From Arcobacter sp. F2176 (GTDB lineage Bacteria > Campylobacterota > Campylobacteria > Campylobacterales > Arcobacteraceae): 64,000 nt of DNA. Shown here piece after piece: positions 33,683 through 42,809 of this stretch. Each line of letters begins with the position of its first letter. Position 1 is the stretch's first letter. The stretch lies in assembly GCF_004116465.1 (NCBI RefSeq), contig NZ_PDJV01000003.1, positions 62,001 to 126,000 of the forward strand, read 5' to 3'. The position numbers and the translations under genes were made by a program. The notes under the pieces were generated by a model. The model searched no databases and was not told where the DNA came from. It saw only the letters and a program-made list of their open reading frames with translations.

Positions 33683-34274
33683 ATTGGCAGTCGTCGTCTT
33701 TAAATTTTGCTTCTTCACTTTTTAAATAATCACAATCTTTTTGTAATAAATTCACTCTTTCAAAAACAGCACCAAATGCTAAAGTATCACTTAAATCAGA
33801 ACTTAACAAATCTAAATCAATAAATCTAGCATCTGCAATTCTTGAAGAAGAAAAGTTTACATTATCAATTGATGCTTCATCAAATCTAACACCCCAGAGA
33901 TTTGATTCTTTAAAAGAGACATCTTTTATTTCTGTTAATTTCATATTGGCACCTTTGAAATTACTTCTATCAAAAGTAGAGTTCTTTATAGTTGCATTTT
34001 CAAAATTACTCTGAAAAAAATTTGAATCTATTCCTTTGACATCTTCAAGCTTTGTTCCCCAAAAAGAGGATTTTGAAAAGTTTGACTTAGATAAATCTGC
34101 TCCTGATAAATCAGAACCTGCAAAATTTGCATTTTGTAAATTCATACTTGTTAATTTTGCATCAGTTAAATCACAATCTTCGCAAACAAGTGTTTTTTTA
34201 AATTTTTCAAGTTGTACTGCATCATATGAGAAAAGAAATGTGAAACTAAAAACTAAAAGTAATATTTTTTTCAT
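33681..34274 (-). CDS. Exported pentapeptide-repeat protein
   Basis: 197 residues with a signal peptide (about 1-16). From residue 38 there are about 25 tandem pentapeptide units of A(D/N)LXX type, for example LQNANFAGSDLSGADLSKSN, predicting a quadrilateral beta-helix. Cysteine pairs flank the repeats: CEDCD near residues 31-35 and CDY/CQ at the end. The export signal is notable because the better-known pentapeptide proteins (Qnr, MfpA) are cytosolic. It is coupled by ATGA to the thioredoxin-like gene upstream, so the cysteines may be redox partners. Confidence 0.82.
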   Translation of the reverse strand: MKKILLLVFSFTFLFSYDAVQLEKFKKTLVCEDCDLTDAKLTSMNLQNANFAGSDLSGADLSKSNFSKSSFWGTKLEDVKGIDSNFFQSNFENATIKNSTFDRSNFKGANMKLTEIKDVSFKESNLWGVRFDEASIDNVNFSSSRIADARFIDLDLLSSDLSDTLAFGAVFERVNLLQKDCDYLKSEEAKFKDDDCQ

Positions 34275-34657
34275 TTTTTATTCTCCTTTAATAATGTCAT
34301 AAATTTATTTTCTTTCATTCCACCCATAGCTTTTTTATATACATTTTCTCCATCTTTTGTGAAATAAAATCTTGGTATACCCCAAAATTGCATCTGCTTT
34401 GGTATATCTGTATCATTTATGTCAAATTGATATGAAATAAAATTTTTATTTACGAAATCTTTTACTTCATCTTTCACAAAAATATGTTTTTTCATATAAT
34501 TACACTCTGGACAAGTTGGTGAGCTAATCATTACAAAAATAGGTTTATTTTGTTCTTTTGCCTTCTTCATAGCAGTAGTATAATTTTTTTCCCAATTAAA
34601 GCTTGCTGCATTTAGTGAAAGAAATGTAATTATAAGTATTGTCAATAACTTAATCAT
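34271..34657 (-). CDS. Periplasmic thioredoxin-like protein (DUF255/SoxW-like)
   Basis: 128 residues with a signal peptide (about 1-17). The active site ISSPTCPECNYMKKH has CxxC = CPEC near residues 49-52, and WGIPRFYF near residues 93-100 supplies the cis-proline. Proteins of this type reduce or detoxify in the periplasm. Its stop overlaps the start of the pentapeptide-repeat gene (ATGA), suggesting that the two act together. Redox potential or partner not deducible. Confidence 0.82.
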   Translation of the reverse strand: MIKLLTILIITFLSLNAASFNWEKNYTTAMKKAKEQNKPIFVMISSPTCPECNYMKKHIFVKDEVKDFVNKNFISYQFDINDTDIPKQMQFWGIPRFYFTKDGENVYKKAMGGMKENKFMTLLKENKK

Positions 34658-34784
34658 AGAAACTCCTTTATTTGATATAGTATTATAACTATTTTTAATA
34701 AAAAAGCAATCTTAAAAAGCAGTTTTATTTATTAAGTCAAAATATAATAAAATGAAAACTATTAACTAAACAATTGGAGATATT

Positions 34785-35069
34785 ATGAATATTATAAAAA
34801 AAGTTACATTTATTGCAAAAGATGATTCTATTGATAAAATGAAAGATTTATTAAAAGATATGGTTGAAGCTTCTAAAAATGAAAAAGGGTGTTTATCCTA
34901 TGACATTTATCAACTTAAACAAAATCCAGCAAAATTTGTAGTTGTTGAAGCTTGGGAAAATGAAGAAGCATTAGAAGGTCACAAAACTACAGAACATTAT
35001 AAATACTATAAATCAAACTTTGAACCATACTGTAAAGATAAATATAGTGATGATTTAGAGATTATATAA
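34785..35069 (+). CDS. Antibiotic biosynthesis monooxygenase (ABM)-domain protein
   Basis: 94 residues, one dimeric ferredoxin-like ABM domain: VTFIAKDDSIDKMKDLLKDMVEAS opening, NEKGCLSYDIYQ strand, VVVEAWENEEALEGHKTTEHYKYY closing. The same fold is found in YgiN-type quinol monooxygenases and in LsrG, which acts on phospho-AI-2. The class II aldolase gene follows by 10 bases and an LsrK-like kinase lies 6 kb away, so a sugar-phosphate or AI-2 related role is possible but unproven. Confidence 0.85.
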   Translation: MNIIKKVTFIAKDDSIDKMKDLLKDMVEASKNEKGCLSYDIYQLKQNPAKFVVVEAWENEEALEGHKTTEHYKYYKSNFEPYCKDKYSDDLEII

Positions 35070-35079
35070 AGGCAATATT

Positions 35080-36267
35080 TTGAAAAACTTATGGACAGAT
35101 GAAGAGGCAAAAGAGTATAAAAGTGATTTAGAACTAAGAGTTTTTACTTCTAATTTGTTAGGTAGAAGTGATGAATTAGTTCTACATGGTGGAGGTAATA
35201 CTTCTGTAAAATCAAAAGTAAATGATGAAGATATTCTTTATGTAAAAGGAAGTGGTTGGGACTTAGTTTCAATCAAAGAAGAAGGTTTTGCTCCTGTTAA
35301 ACTTGATACTTTAATCAAGATGGCAAAACTTGAGAGTTTGAGTGATAGTGATATGGTATCACAACAAAAAGAAGCTATGATAGACAAAAGTGCACCAAAT
35401 CCTTCTGTTGAAGCAATTTTACATGCAATCATTCCTTTTAAATTTGTAGACCATACACATGCAGATGCGGTTGTAACAATATCTAATAATAAAAATGGAA
35501 TAGAAAATATTAAAAAAGTTTTTCCAAACTTTTTAATTATCCCTTATGTAATGCCTGGTTTCATATTGGCAAAAACTATTTATGATATGACTAAGGAGTA
35601 TGATTGGGAAAATAGTGATGGAATTATTTTGCATAATCATGGAATATTTACCTTTGATGATGATGCAAAAAAATCCTATGACAAAATGATATCTGCTGTT
35701 ACTTTAGCAGAGAACTTTTTAGAAGATAATGCAAAACTTGAAATACCAAATTTGGAAACTAAAGAAGTAGATTTAACTGAACTTATAACTACTATTTCTA
35801 ACGAGAAAGGTTATGATGTAGCTTTAAAAGTAAATCAAGATAAAGAAGCTTTATATTATGCTTCTCAAACAAATCTAAAAGAAAATGTTACAAAAGGAGT
35901 TTTAACTCCTGAGCATATTATTAGAACAAAAAAAGTACCTTTAGTTTTGGAAAATAATGATATAAAAAGTGCTATAGAAGAGTATAAAAAACAATATAAA
36001 ATATATTTTGAAAGGTATGCAAAAGATGAAATTTGTCTAAATCCTGCTCCAAATTATGCTGTAATAAAAGACTTTGGAGTTATATCTTTTGGGAAAAATG
36101 AGAAAGAAGCAAGTATTATAAATGATATTGTAACGCACACTATAAGAGCTGTTTTAAGAGCTCAAAAATTAGGTGGCTTTGTAAGTATAAGTGAAAAAGA
36201 TAGTTTCGAAATGGAATATTGGGAACTAGAGCAAGCAAAATTAGCAAAAAGTGGTATCACGAAGTGA
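35080..36267 (+). CDS. Class II aldolase/adducin-family protein
   Basis: 395 residues from TTG, with AAAGG nine bases upstream. The N-terminal class II aldolase domain carries HGGGNTSVKSK near residues 36-46, VKGSGWDL near 57-64, zinc-site HTHADAV near 126-132 and HNHGIFTF near 185-192. Length and opening (LWTDEEAKEYKSDLELRVFTSNLLG) resemble the aldolase half of fused rhamnulose-1-phosphate aldolase/dehydrogenase proteins, here without the dehydrogenase. It would cleave a sugar phosphate to dihydroxyacetone phosphate or similar. Operon with the ABM gene. Confidence 0.85.
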   Translation: MKNLWTDEEAKEYKSDLELRVFTSNLLGRSDELVLHGGGNTSVKSKVNDEDILYVKGSGWDLVSIKEEGFAPVKLDTLIKMAKLESLSDSDMVSQQKEAMIDKSAPNPSVEAILHAIIPFKFVDHTHADAVVTISNNKNGIENIKKVFPNFLIIPYVMPGFILAKTIYDMTKEYDWENSDGIILHNHGIFTFDDDAKKSYDKMISAVTLAENFLEDNAKLEIPNLETKEVDLTELITTISNEKGYDVALKVNQDKEALYYASQTNLKENVTKGVLTPEHIIRTKKVPLVLENNDIKSAIEEYKKQYKIYFERYAKDEICLNPAPNYAVIKDFGVISFGKNEKEASIINDIVTHTIRAVLRAQKLGGFVSISEKDSFEMEYWELEQAKLAKSGITK

Positions 36268-36289
36268 TAAGTTTCCTTGAAAAATTGAA

Positions 36290-36318
36290 AAAATAAGAAG
36301 TTTTAAACTTCTTATTTT
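36290..36318. terminator. Bidirectional terminator between aldolase and GDPD genes
   Basis: Perfect 14-bp arms AAAATAAGAAGTTT (36290-36303) and AAACTTCTTATTTT (36305-36318). Convergent genes and flanking A/T tracts support termination in both directions. Confidence 0.8.
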
Positions 36319-37123
36319 AAAAGTCTGTAAAAATAGACTTTACTCCCCATTTAAATAACATTTTAATATCTTCTTTTTTATTTACAGTATAAACATTTAC
36401 ATAAAATCCTGCATCATTTAATTTTTTAACCAAAGTTTCATCTGTAATTTCAAAATCACAATTATAGTTTTTTACATTTAAACTTTTTAAGTAATTTATC
36501 AAATCTTTTGGATGCTTTTTTTCTTGTAATGCTGCTGTTTCGATTGAGGGATTTATATCATGTATTTGTTTTAAATAAATATGATTAAAAGAAGAGATTA
36601 TAACTTTGTTTTGCATTTTAGTTTCATCAACTATTTTTAATACTTCTTTTGCTGCTATTTCATGGAACTTTGTATTTTCTAAATCTTTTATTTCAATATT
36701 TGCGAAGATATTGTTTTGTTTTAAAAATAGTAAGACCTCTTTTAGTGTTGGTATTTTCTGTATTTGTTCTTTTTTTAAATCTTCAATTGAGAGTATATTC
36801 TCTTTTATAGCATTAAAGGGATCTTCTTTTATAAACCATGAAGAAAAATCAAGCTTTAGGAGTTGTTCATAGGTATAGTCTACAACCTTATAAGGCTTTT
36901 TGAACTCTTCGAAATTTTTTACATCACTTGTTCGTTCTAGTGTGTCATCATGAATAATAACAGCAATTCCATCTTTTGTAAAAGCAACATCAAACTCTAC
37001 TATTTGGTATTTCCCAATTATTTGTTCAAAGGCTGACATTGTATTTTCAGCTCTTAATGATCTCAATCCTCTGTGAGCTATAAGTAGTTGTTCATCTTTT
37101 TTAAAGTTATCCCAAAAGTTCAT
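36317..37123 (-). CDS. Glycerophosphodiester phosphodiesterase (GDPD)
   Basis: 268 residues, TIM-barrel GDPD: LLIAHRGLRSLRAENTM near residues 13-29 supplies the HR and E...N catalytic set, EFDVAFTKDGIAVIIHDDTLERTS near 45-68 the acidic metal ligands and second histidine, and ANIEIK near 139 the third. No signal peptide, so the enzyme is cytosolic and hydrolyses imported glycerophosphodiesters to glycerol 3-phosphate and an alcohol. It is the last gene of the Pot-type ABC operon, directly after the second permease gene, which hints that the transporter brings in such compounds. Confidence 0.9.
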   Translation of the reverse strand: MNFWDNFKKDEQLLIAHRGLRSLRAENTMSAFEQIIGKYQIVEFDVAFTKDGIAVIIHDDTLERTSDVKNFEEFKKPYKVVDYTYEQLLKLDFSSWFIKEDPFNAIKENILSIEDLKKEQIQKIPTLKEVLLFLKQNNIFANIEIKDLENTKFHEIAAKEVLKIVDETKMQNKVIISSFNHIYLKQIHDINPSIETAALQEKKHPKDLINYLKSLNVKNYNCDFEITDETLVKKLNDAGFYVNVYTVNKKEDIKMLFKWGVKSIFTDF

Positions 37124-37981
37124 TTATCTTACCTCTTTTTTTGTAAGTACTAAGTTTAATATTGCCAAGATTGATGTTGTAATTATTAGTAAAAATGAAA
37201 TTGCATTTATAATAGGAGTACTTCCATCTCTAACTTGTAGATATAAATTTATAGGCAAAGTGGTATCAGAACCCACTAAAAATAGGGTAGTATTGAAGTT
37301 CTCAAAACTCATTAGAAAAGCAACAGCACCAGCTCCTATAAGAGCTGGTTTTAAAAATGGTAAAATAATATATCTGATGGTTTCAAATTTTGTGGCTCCT
37401 AAATTTAAAGCAGCATCAGATAAAGAGTTATCAAACTTTTTAAGTCTTGCAGAAACTACAAGTAAAACAAAAGTAGAGATAAATGAAAATTGACCAACAA
37501 TAACCAACCAAAAGCTAGGTCTTAAAATATTAATATCCAATCCAAAAGTATCTTCTATATATGTTCCTGCACTATTTGTTGCTAAAAGTAATGAAATACC
37601 AAGTATTACTCCTGGAATTACTAAAGGAAGAAGTGCTAGAAAATAAAAAGCTTGTTTAAACTTGAACTCTTCTCTTTCAAATAAAAATGCACCCATTGTC
37701 CCCATAATCAAAGAAAATATAGAGACAAAAAAAGCAGTTTGAATACTTATAAAAATACTTTGTAAACTATTATCATCATGAAATAATCCAAGTCTATCCC
37801 TTGTATCTGATAAAAACCAATCAAGGGAGAATCCTTTCCAAGGTAAAGTTGGGAAATCAGAATTATTAAATGCTAAAATACAAGTAATAACTAAAGGTGC
37901 AAATAAAAAAACATAAAACAAAGTTATGTAAAGTAAAAAGCCAAAATTATATTTTTTGCTTCTTGGCAATGATCTTATCAT
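37124..37981 (-). CDS. ABC transporter permease, PotC-like
   Basis: 285 residues, six membrane helices. The EAA loop for ATPase contact is DAALNLGATKFETIRYIILP near residues 188-207. Typical of spermidine/putrescine-class (POPT) permeases. It overlaps the other permease gene by ATGA and is directly followed by the GDPD gene. Forms the membrane channel together with the PotB-like subunit. Confidence 0.9.
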   Translation of the reverse strand: MIRSLPRSKKYNFGFLLYITLFYVFLFAPLVITCILAFNNSDFPTLPWKGFSLDWFLSDTRDRLGLFHDDNSLQSIFISIQTAFFVSIFSLIMGTMGAFLFEREEFKFKQAFYFLALLPLVIPGVILGISLLLATNSAGTYIEDTFGLDINILRPSFWLVIVGQFSFISTFVLLVVSARLKKFDNSLSDAALNLGATKFETIRYIILPFLKPALIGAGAVAFLMSFENFNTTLFLVGSDTTLPINLYLQVRDGSTPIINAISFLLIITTSILAILNLVLTKKEVR

Positions 37982-38835
37982 GATAAAGCCTTTGAAAGAT
38001 TTTGTTTAGAAATTTTTAAAGCAATCCAAATAATAAGTGAAGATAAAATCAAAAGTAAGAAACCAAAAGCGGCACCTTGATTCCAATTGAAACTTGCGAT
38101 AAATTGGTTATAAATTTGCTCTGTAAACCATAAGGAATTTTTTCCACCCATTAGATTTGGAGTTAAATAATTACCAAGTGTTAACATAAATACAACTATA
38201 GAACCAGATACAATTCCAGGAGCTGCATAGGGAATAATTATTTTGAAGAAGATTACAAATTTAGAAGCACCCAAATCTAAAGCTGCCTCAATATAGCTAT
38301 CATCCATGCCATCTAATGCAGAAATAAGTGGAACTATCATAAATAGCATTGAAGTATAAACAAGTCCCATTATCATACTTATATCATTATAAAGCATTTC
38401 AATTGGTTTATCTATTATTCCAAATTGCATTAAATAATAGTTTATAACTCCACTTTCTCTAAGTAAAATCATCCAACCATAAACACGCACAAGTTCACTC
38501 ACCCAAAATGGCATCAAAAGAAGTATTGTCAAAAAGCCTTTATATTTGGGTGAAACAACTTTTGTGATATAAAAAGCAATGGGAAAGGTTACTACAAAAG
38601 TCAAAAATGTCACAAGAATAGAGTATGTAGCTGTTCTTACAAAAGTATACCAATATATATTTTCTTTAAAAAATGCATTATAATTACTAAAGCTCCAAAC
38701 CATATCACCCACATCATTTTCTACTTTTAATGACATAAGTAACAGATCAATTTGTGGCAAAATTATAAGTAAAAAAAGCCACAAAAATACTGGAATAAAG
38801 AATATAAAAAATCCTAATTTAATATGCTTTTTCAT
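37978..38835 (-). CDS. ABC transporter permease, PotB-like
   Basis: 285 residues, six membrane helices; EAA loop EAALDLGASKFVIFFKIIIP near residues 187-206 and the conserved helix segment LLLMPFWVSELVRVYGWMILL near 103-124 mark the PotB class. Starts in an ATGA overlap with the ATPase gene stop. Partners the PotC-like subunit. Confidence 0.9.
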   Translation of the reverse strand: MKKHIKLGFFIFFIPVFLWLFLLIILPQIDLLLMSLKVENDVGDMVWSFSNYNAFFKENIYWYTFVRTATYSILVTFLTFVVTFPIAFYITKVVSPKYKGFLTILLLMPFWVSELVRVYGWMILLRESGVINYYLMQFGIIDKPIEMLYNDISMIMGLVYTSMLFMIVPLISALDGMDDSYIEAALDLGASKFVIFFKIIIPYAAPGIVSGSIVVFMLTLGNYLTPNLMGGKNSLWFTEQIYNQFIASFNWNQGAAFGFLLLILSSLIIWIALKISKQNLSKALS

Positions 38836-39899
38836 GATTTATAACACTTACAATCTTCTAAATGAACGCCAGCTTTTACTATGTCATCTTTTTGAATATG
38901 AGTAAACTCTCTATTTTGAGGAAGAGAAACCATTATCTCATTATTATTGTCTAAAAAGCTTGCTAGTATTTTTGTATTTGAACCATCAAAAAGTATTGTT
39001 TTTACTTTCAAATCAAAATAATTCATATCTTTTTCACCTTCTTTTGGGAATAGGGCAATGGCTTCTGGTCTTATAAATAATAGACAATCTTTTTGTATAT
39101 CAGTATCTATAAATTTGGCTAAAAAATTAAGACCCTCTTTTGTTTTAACTGAATTTTCATTTTCTTTATAAGCTTGAAACTTATTTGTTTCCCCCACAAA
39201 AGATGCTACAAAACTGGTCTTTGGGTTTGAGTATAGATTTTGAGGAGTATCTATTTGTTCTAATTGTCCTTTATTCATAACTGCTACTTTATCGCTCATA
39301 ACTAATGCTTCAGATTGGTCATGAGTTATATAAATAAAGGTGGTGCCAATTTCATTTTGAAGTTTTTTCAGCTCTATTTTCATCTGTTCCCTAAGTTTTA
39401 AATCTAAGGCTCCTAAAGGCTCATCTAAAAGTAAAATTGAAGGTGAAAGTACAAGTGACCTAGCTATGGCAACTCTTTGTTTCTGTCCACCTGAAAGTTC
39501 TTGTACATTGTGATTTAAGTAATCACTTAAGTGAACTCTCTCTAACATAGATTTGACTTTTTTTTCTATCTCTTTTTTTGGAACATTTTGTCTTTTTAAG
39601 CCAAAGGCTACATTTTCTTGGACATTCATCATGGGAAATAGTGCTAAGTTTTGAAAAACAAGATTTACAGGTCTTTTATTTGGTGGTATTCCTACCATTT
39701 CATTATTGTTGATAAGTATATTTCCTGAACTTGGCTCTAAAAATCCAGCAATCATTCTAAGAAGAGTAGTTTTACCACAACCAGATGGTCCTAGAATTGA
39801 AAAAAACTTCCCTTCTTCTACTTGGAAGTTTACTCCATTTACAGCTTTGTACTTTCCAAAAGTTTTTTTTAATTCTTTTATGTCTAAAATATTTTCCAT
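38832..39899 (-). CDS. ABC transporter ATPase, PotA-like
   Basis: 355 residues. Walker A GPSGCGKTT near residues 37-45, Q-loop NLALFP, signature LSGGQKQR near 134-141, Walker B ILLLDEPLGALD and switch histidine in THDQSEA. The C-terminal TOBE-like domain from about residue 240 is typical of PotA/UgpC-type regulators of transport. Energises the Pot-type importer. The gene follows the binding-protein gene with an intervening stem-loop. Confidence 0.9.
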   Translation of the reverse strand: MENILDIKELKKTFGKYKAVNGVNFQVEEGKFFSILGPSGCGKTTLLRMIAGFLEPSSGNILINNNEMVGIPPNKRPVNLVFQNLALFPMMNVQENVAFGLKRQNVPKKEIEKKVKSMLERVHLSDYLNHNVQELSGGQKQRVAIARSLVLSPSILLLDEPLGALDLKLREQMKIELKKLQNEIGTTFIYITHDQSEALVMSDKVAVMNKGQLEQIDTPQNLYSNPKTSFVASFVGETNKFQAYKENENSVKTKEGLNFLAKFIDTDIQKDCLLFIRPEAIALFPKEGEKDMNYFDLKVKTILFDGSNTKILASFLDNNNEIMVSLPQNREFTHIQKDDIVKAGVHLEDCKCYKS

Positions 39900-39911
39900 T
39901 GATTTTCCTAT

Positions 39912-39938
39912 AATAAGGGAGTATGAACTTCCCTTATT
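39912..39938 (-). other. Intercistronic stem-loop between binding protein and ATPase genes
   Basis: Arms AATAAGGGA (39912-39920) and TCCCTTATT (39930-39938) with a 9-base loop. There is no T-run. Such structures after binding-protein genes commonly stabilise the upstream mRNA and lower expression of the downstream membrane genes. Confidence 0.55.
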
Positions 39939-39940
39939 GT

Positions 39941-41002
39941 TTATTGTGCAGATTTTATTAAATCTAAGGTTCTACCCTCTATTTTTTCTAATTTAGCAGG
40001 TACAGGAGGATACCAGTTTATATTTTCAATATCTTCATTACTAAATGTTCTCTCAAAGTTATCTCTTTTCTCAGAATCTAATAATTTAATTGCTCCATTA
40101 GAAGCTGTACCATAACCTTGGTCATTTGTAAAATAAGCTGCATTTTCTGGTTTTAGCATAAAGTTAATCCATTTATAAGCACCATCAATATTTTTAGCTT
40201 TTGAAGGAATTGCAAAAGTATCAATCCAACCTAATGCTCCACTTTTTGGGGCAACAAAATCAATGTCTGGGTTTTCTTTGTGTAGTTTCCAACCACCACC
40301 GTCCCATCCCATGGCAACAGTAACTTCTCCACTTCTTAACATACTTAAAAGTGCATCTCCATTTGCCCAATAGTTATGTACTAAAGGTTTTGCTGCAATT
40401 AAATCTTTTTCAACTGTATTCATTAAAGAAGAGTAAGCCGCTATATCAGAATATTTTTTAAAGGGATCAACTCCTTTTCCAAATGCAACAGCAATTAAAG
40501 TTGGTCTTTTAAGTCTATAAGAGATTTTTCCTTTATATTTAGGATTTAATAAATCACTATAATCTTTTGCACCAGGAGCTAACTTTTTATTAACTATTAA
40601 ACCAGAAGTTCCATAACAAAAAGGTATTGCATATGATTCACCTTTTACTTTTGTATTGTTTTTAACAGCAGTTAACATAGATGGAACAACATTTGCTGTT
40701 GTGATTTTTGAATAATCTATTGGCATATAGATTTTATATTTTGCTTGTACTGAACTTATTCTATCTTGAGAAGGTTGGGCTAGGTCAAATCCTGCGCCTC
40801 TTGTTGCTCTTAATTTTGCAATCATCTCTTCATTATTTGAATATGTAAGTTCAACATTTATGCCTGTTTCTTTTTCAAATTTATCCACTAATGCTTGGGG
40901 TGCATATCCTTTCCATGTAAGGATTTTAAGTGTATCATTGGCAAATAAGTTACTACTAAGTAAAGCAGTTGTAGCAACAGCTAAAAGGGCTAATTTTTTC
41001 AT
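39941..41002 (-). CDS. ABC solute-binding protein, spermidine/putrescine (PotD/PotF) class
   Basis: 353 residues with a signal peptide (about 1-21, FAND cleavage region). The mature domain starts LKILTWKGYAPQALVDKFEKETGI and has TYSNNEEMIAKLR, both typical of polyamine-class binding proteins, plus GWDGGGWKLH near residue 228. This class also contains proteins for other cations, phosphonates and choline-like ligands. With a glycerophosphodiesterase in the operon, the ligand may be a glycerophosphodiester rather than a polyamine. First gene of the operon, with AGGAGAAA and a -10 box upstream. Confidence 0.85.
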   Translation of the reverse strand: MKKLALLAVATTALLSSNLFANDTLKILTWKGYAPQALVDKFEKETGINVELTYSNNEEMIAKLRATRGAGFDLAQPSQDRISSVQAKYKIYMPIDYSKITTANVVPSMLTAVKNNTKVKGESYAIPFCYGTSGLIVNKKLAPGAKDYSDLLNPKYKGKISYRLKRPTLIAVAFGKGVDPFKKYSDIAAYSSLMNTVEKDLIAAKPLVHNYWANGDALLSMLRSGEVTVAMGWDGGGWKLHKENPDIDFVAPKSGALGWIDTFAIPSKAKNIDGAYKWINFMLKPENAAYFTNDQGYGTASNGAIKLLDSEKRDNFERTFSNEDIENINWYPPVPAKLEKIEGRTLDLIKSAQ

Positions 41003-41031
41003 CTTTTCTCCTAAATTTTATATAACTAGTG

Positions 41032-41037
41032 ATTATA
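41032..41037 (-). promoter_or_regulatory. -10 box of the Pot-type ABC operon
   Basis: On the minus strand TATAAT occupies 41037-41032, about 30 bases before the ATG at 41002, with an AGGAGAAA ribosome site between. Confidence 0.5.
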
Positions 41038-41151
41038 TTAGAGATTTATTACATAAAAGTAACAACAACATCTTGTAAGTATAATAAATCCTTTTTGCTT
41101 ATTTATTCTTTAAATAGACTTAAAGTTAATAATTTGTTTATTATAATTATA

Positions 41152-41160
41152 TGCTATAAT
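41152..41160 (+). promoter_or_regulatory. Extended -10 promoter of the lsrK-like gene
   Basis: TGCTATAAT matches the extended -10 consensus, 86 bases before the TTG start at 41247. The leader is extremely AT-rich. The divergent intergenic region of about 240 bases holds promoters for both directions and no ORF. Confidence 0.5.
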
Positions 41161-41246
41161 CAAGTAATTAAAGAAATAAAATTTTTTATAATATTATTTA
41201 TAATTATAAATGACAATTGTTAATTTTATTCTAATTGGAGAGCATA

Positions 41247-42809
41247 TTGAAATATTTAATGGCCATTGATGCAGGAACAGGTAGCGTTCGGGCGGTTATT
41301 TTTGATACTAATGGAAATCAAATAAGTGTAGGTCAAAGGGAATGGACGCATTTAGAAGATGAAGGTGTTAAATACAGTATGAGCTTTGATTTTACTACAA
41401 ACTGGCAACTATGTATTGATTGTATAAAAGAAGCAATTGAAAAATCACAAATAAATCCAAATGATATTTTAGCCCTTAGTTCTACAAGCATGAGAGAAGG
41501 TATTGTTTTATATGATAAAGATGGAAATGAGCTTTGGGGTGTCGCAAATGTTGATGCAAGAGCAGGTGAAGAGGTTAAGTACTTAAAAAAACATTTTGAA
41601 GGTATAGAAGAAGAGTTTTATCATACTTCAGGACAAACTTTTGCATTAGGCGCACTCCCCAGAATTTTATGGCTTAAGAATAATAGACCTAAGGTTTATG
41701 AAAAAGTTGCAAAAATCTCTATGATAGGTGATTGGATTTTAGCAAAATTAAGTGGTGTAATTGCAAGTGACCCAAGCAATGCAGGAACTACTGGCATATT
41801 TTCACTTCTTAAGAGAACTTGGGATTGTAATCAAGCTTTAAAAATTGGACTAAAAGATGATATCTTTCCTCCTTGTTATGAAGTAGGGACTATTATTGGA
41901 TTGGTTAATGAAAAAGCTTCAAAAGAAACAGGACTTTCAAATAATACAAAAGTCGTAATGGGTGGAGGAGATGTTCAATTAGGCTCTGCTGGATTAGGAG
42001 TTGTAGAAGTTGGACAAGTAGCAGTTCTTGGTGGTTCTTTTTGGCAACAAATTGTAAATATATCATCTGATATTTATCCTCCTTCAAATATGAGTTTAAG
42101 GGTTAATCCCCACGTTATTCCACATCAATCTCAAGCAGAGGGTATTACCTTTTTTTCTGGACTAATTATGAGATGGTTTAGGGATGCTTTTTGTGATATG
42201 GAAAAGCAAGAAGCAAAAGAGAAAAATATTGATGTTTATGAAATACTTGAAAAAAAGGCCAAAGATGTTCCTGTTGGTTCTTATGGAATCATGCCTATAT
42301 TTTCTGATTCTATGAAGTATGGTAAATGGTATCATGCTGCACCTTCATTTGTAAATTTAAGTATTGATTCAAATATTTGTAATAAGGCTTCTATGTTTAG
42401 AAGCTTAGAAGAAAATGCTTGTATAGTCTCTTCTATAAATTTGGAAAAAGTAGAAACTTTTACAAAGCTAAAGTTTGATGAAATAGTTTTTGCAGGTGGA
42501 GCTAGTAAGGGAAAACTTTGGCCTCAAATATTAGCAGATGTAACGGGCTGTAAAATCAAAATACCTAAAGTGACAGAAGCAACAGCCCTTGGAGCAGCAA
42601 TGGCAGCAGGTGTTGGAGCTGGTATTTTTGAGACACTTAGCTTAGCTTCAAAAGAGTTAGTTGTTTGGGATAAAGAGTATTTACCAAACCTTGAAAATAA
42701 AAAAATATATGATGATATAAAAGAAAAGTGGATAAAAATTTATAATAAACAATTGGAATTAGTTGATAATGGATTAACTAATTCTATGTGGAAAGCACCA
42801 GGAGTATAG
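41247..42809 (+). CDS. lsrK: FGGY-family kinase, LsrK-like autoinducer-2 kinase
   Basis: 520 residues from TTG 41247, which has GGAG eight bases upstream; a TTG at 41235 overlaps that site and is less likely. The match to E. coli LsrK runs through the whole protein, e.g. YLMAIDAGTGSVRAVIFD at the start, SMREGIVLYD, ANVDARAGEEV, DPSNAGTTG, GGGDVQLG, RVNPHVIP, MRWFRDAFC, YHAAPSFVNLSID and the final GLTNSMWKAPGV. LsrK phosphorylates the quorum signal AI-2 (as DPD) in the cytosol. None of lsrACDB, lsrR or lsrF is nearby. A cupin gene follows without a gap. Confidence 0.88.
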   Translation: MKYLMAIDAGTGSVRAVIFDTNGNQISVGQREWTHLEDEGVKYSMSFDFTTNWQLCIDCIKEAIEKSQINPNDILALSSTSMREGIVLYDKDGNELWGVANVDARAGEEVKYLKKHFEGIEEEFYHTSGQTFALGALPRILWLKNNRPKVYEKVAKISMIGDWILAKLSGVIASDPSNAGTTGIFSLLKRTWDCNQALKIGLKDDIFPPCYEVGTIIGLVNEKASKETGLSNNTKVVMGGGDVQLGSAGLGVVEVGQVAVLGGSFWQQIVNISSDIYPPSNMSLRVNPHVIPHQSQAEGITFFSGLIMRWFRDAFCDMEKQEAKEKNIDVYEILEKKAKDVPVGSYGIMPIFSDSMKYGKWYHAAPSFVNLSIDSNICNKASMFRSLEENACIVSSINLEKVETFTKLKFDEIVFAGGASKGKLWPQILADVTGCKIKIPKVTEATALGAAMAAGVGAGIFETLSLASKELVVWDKEYLPNLENKKIYDDIKEKWIKIYNKQLELVDNGLTNSMWKAPGV

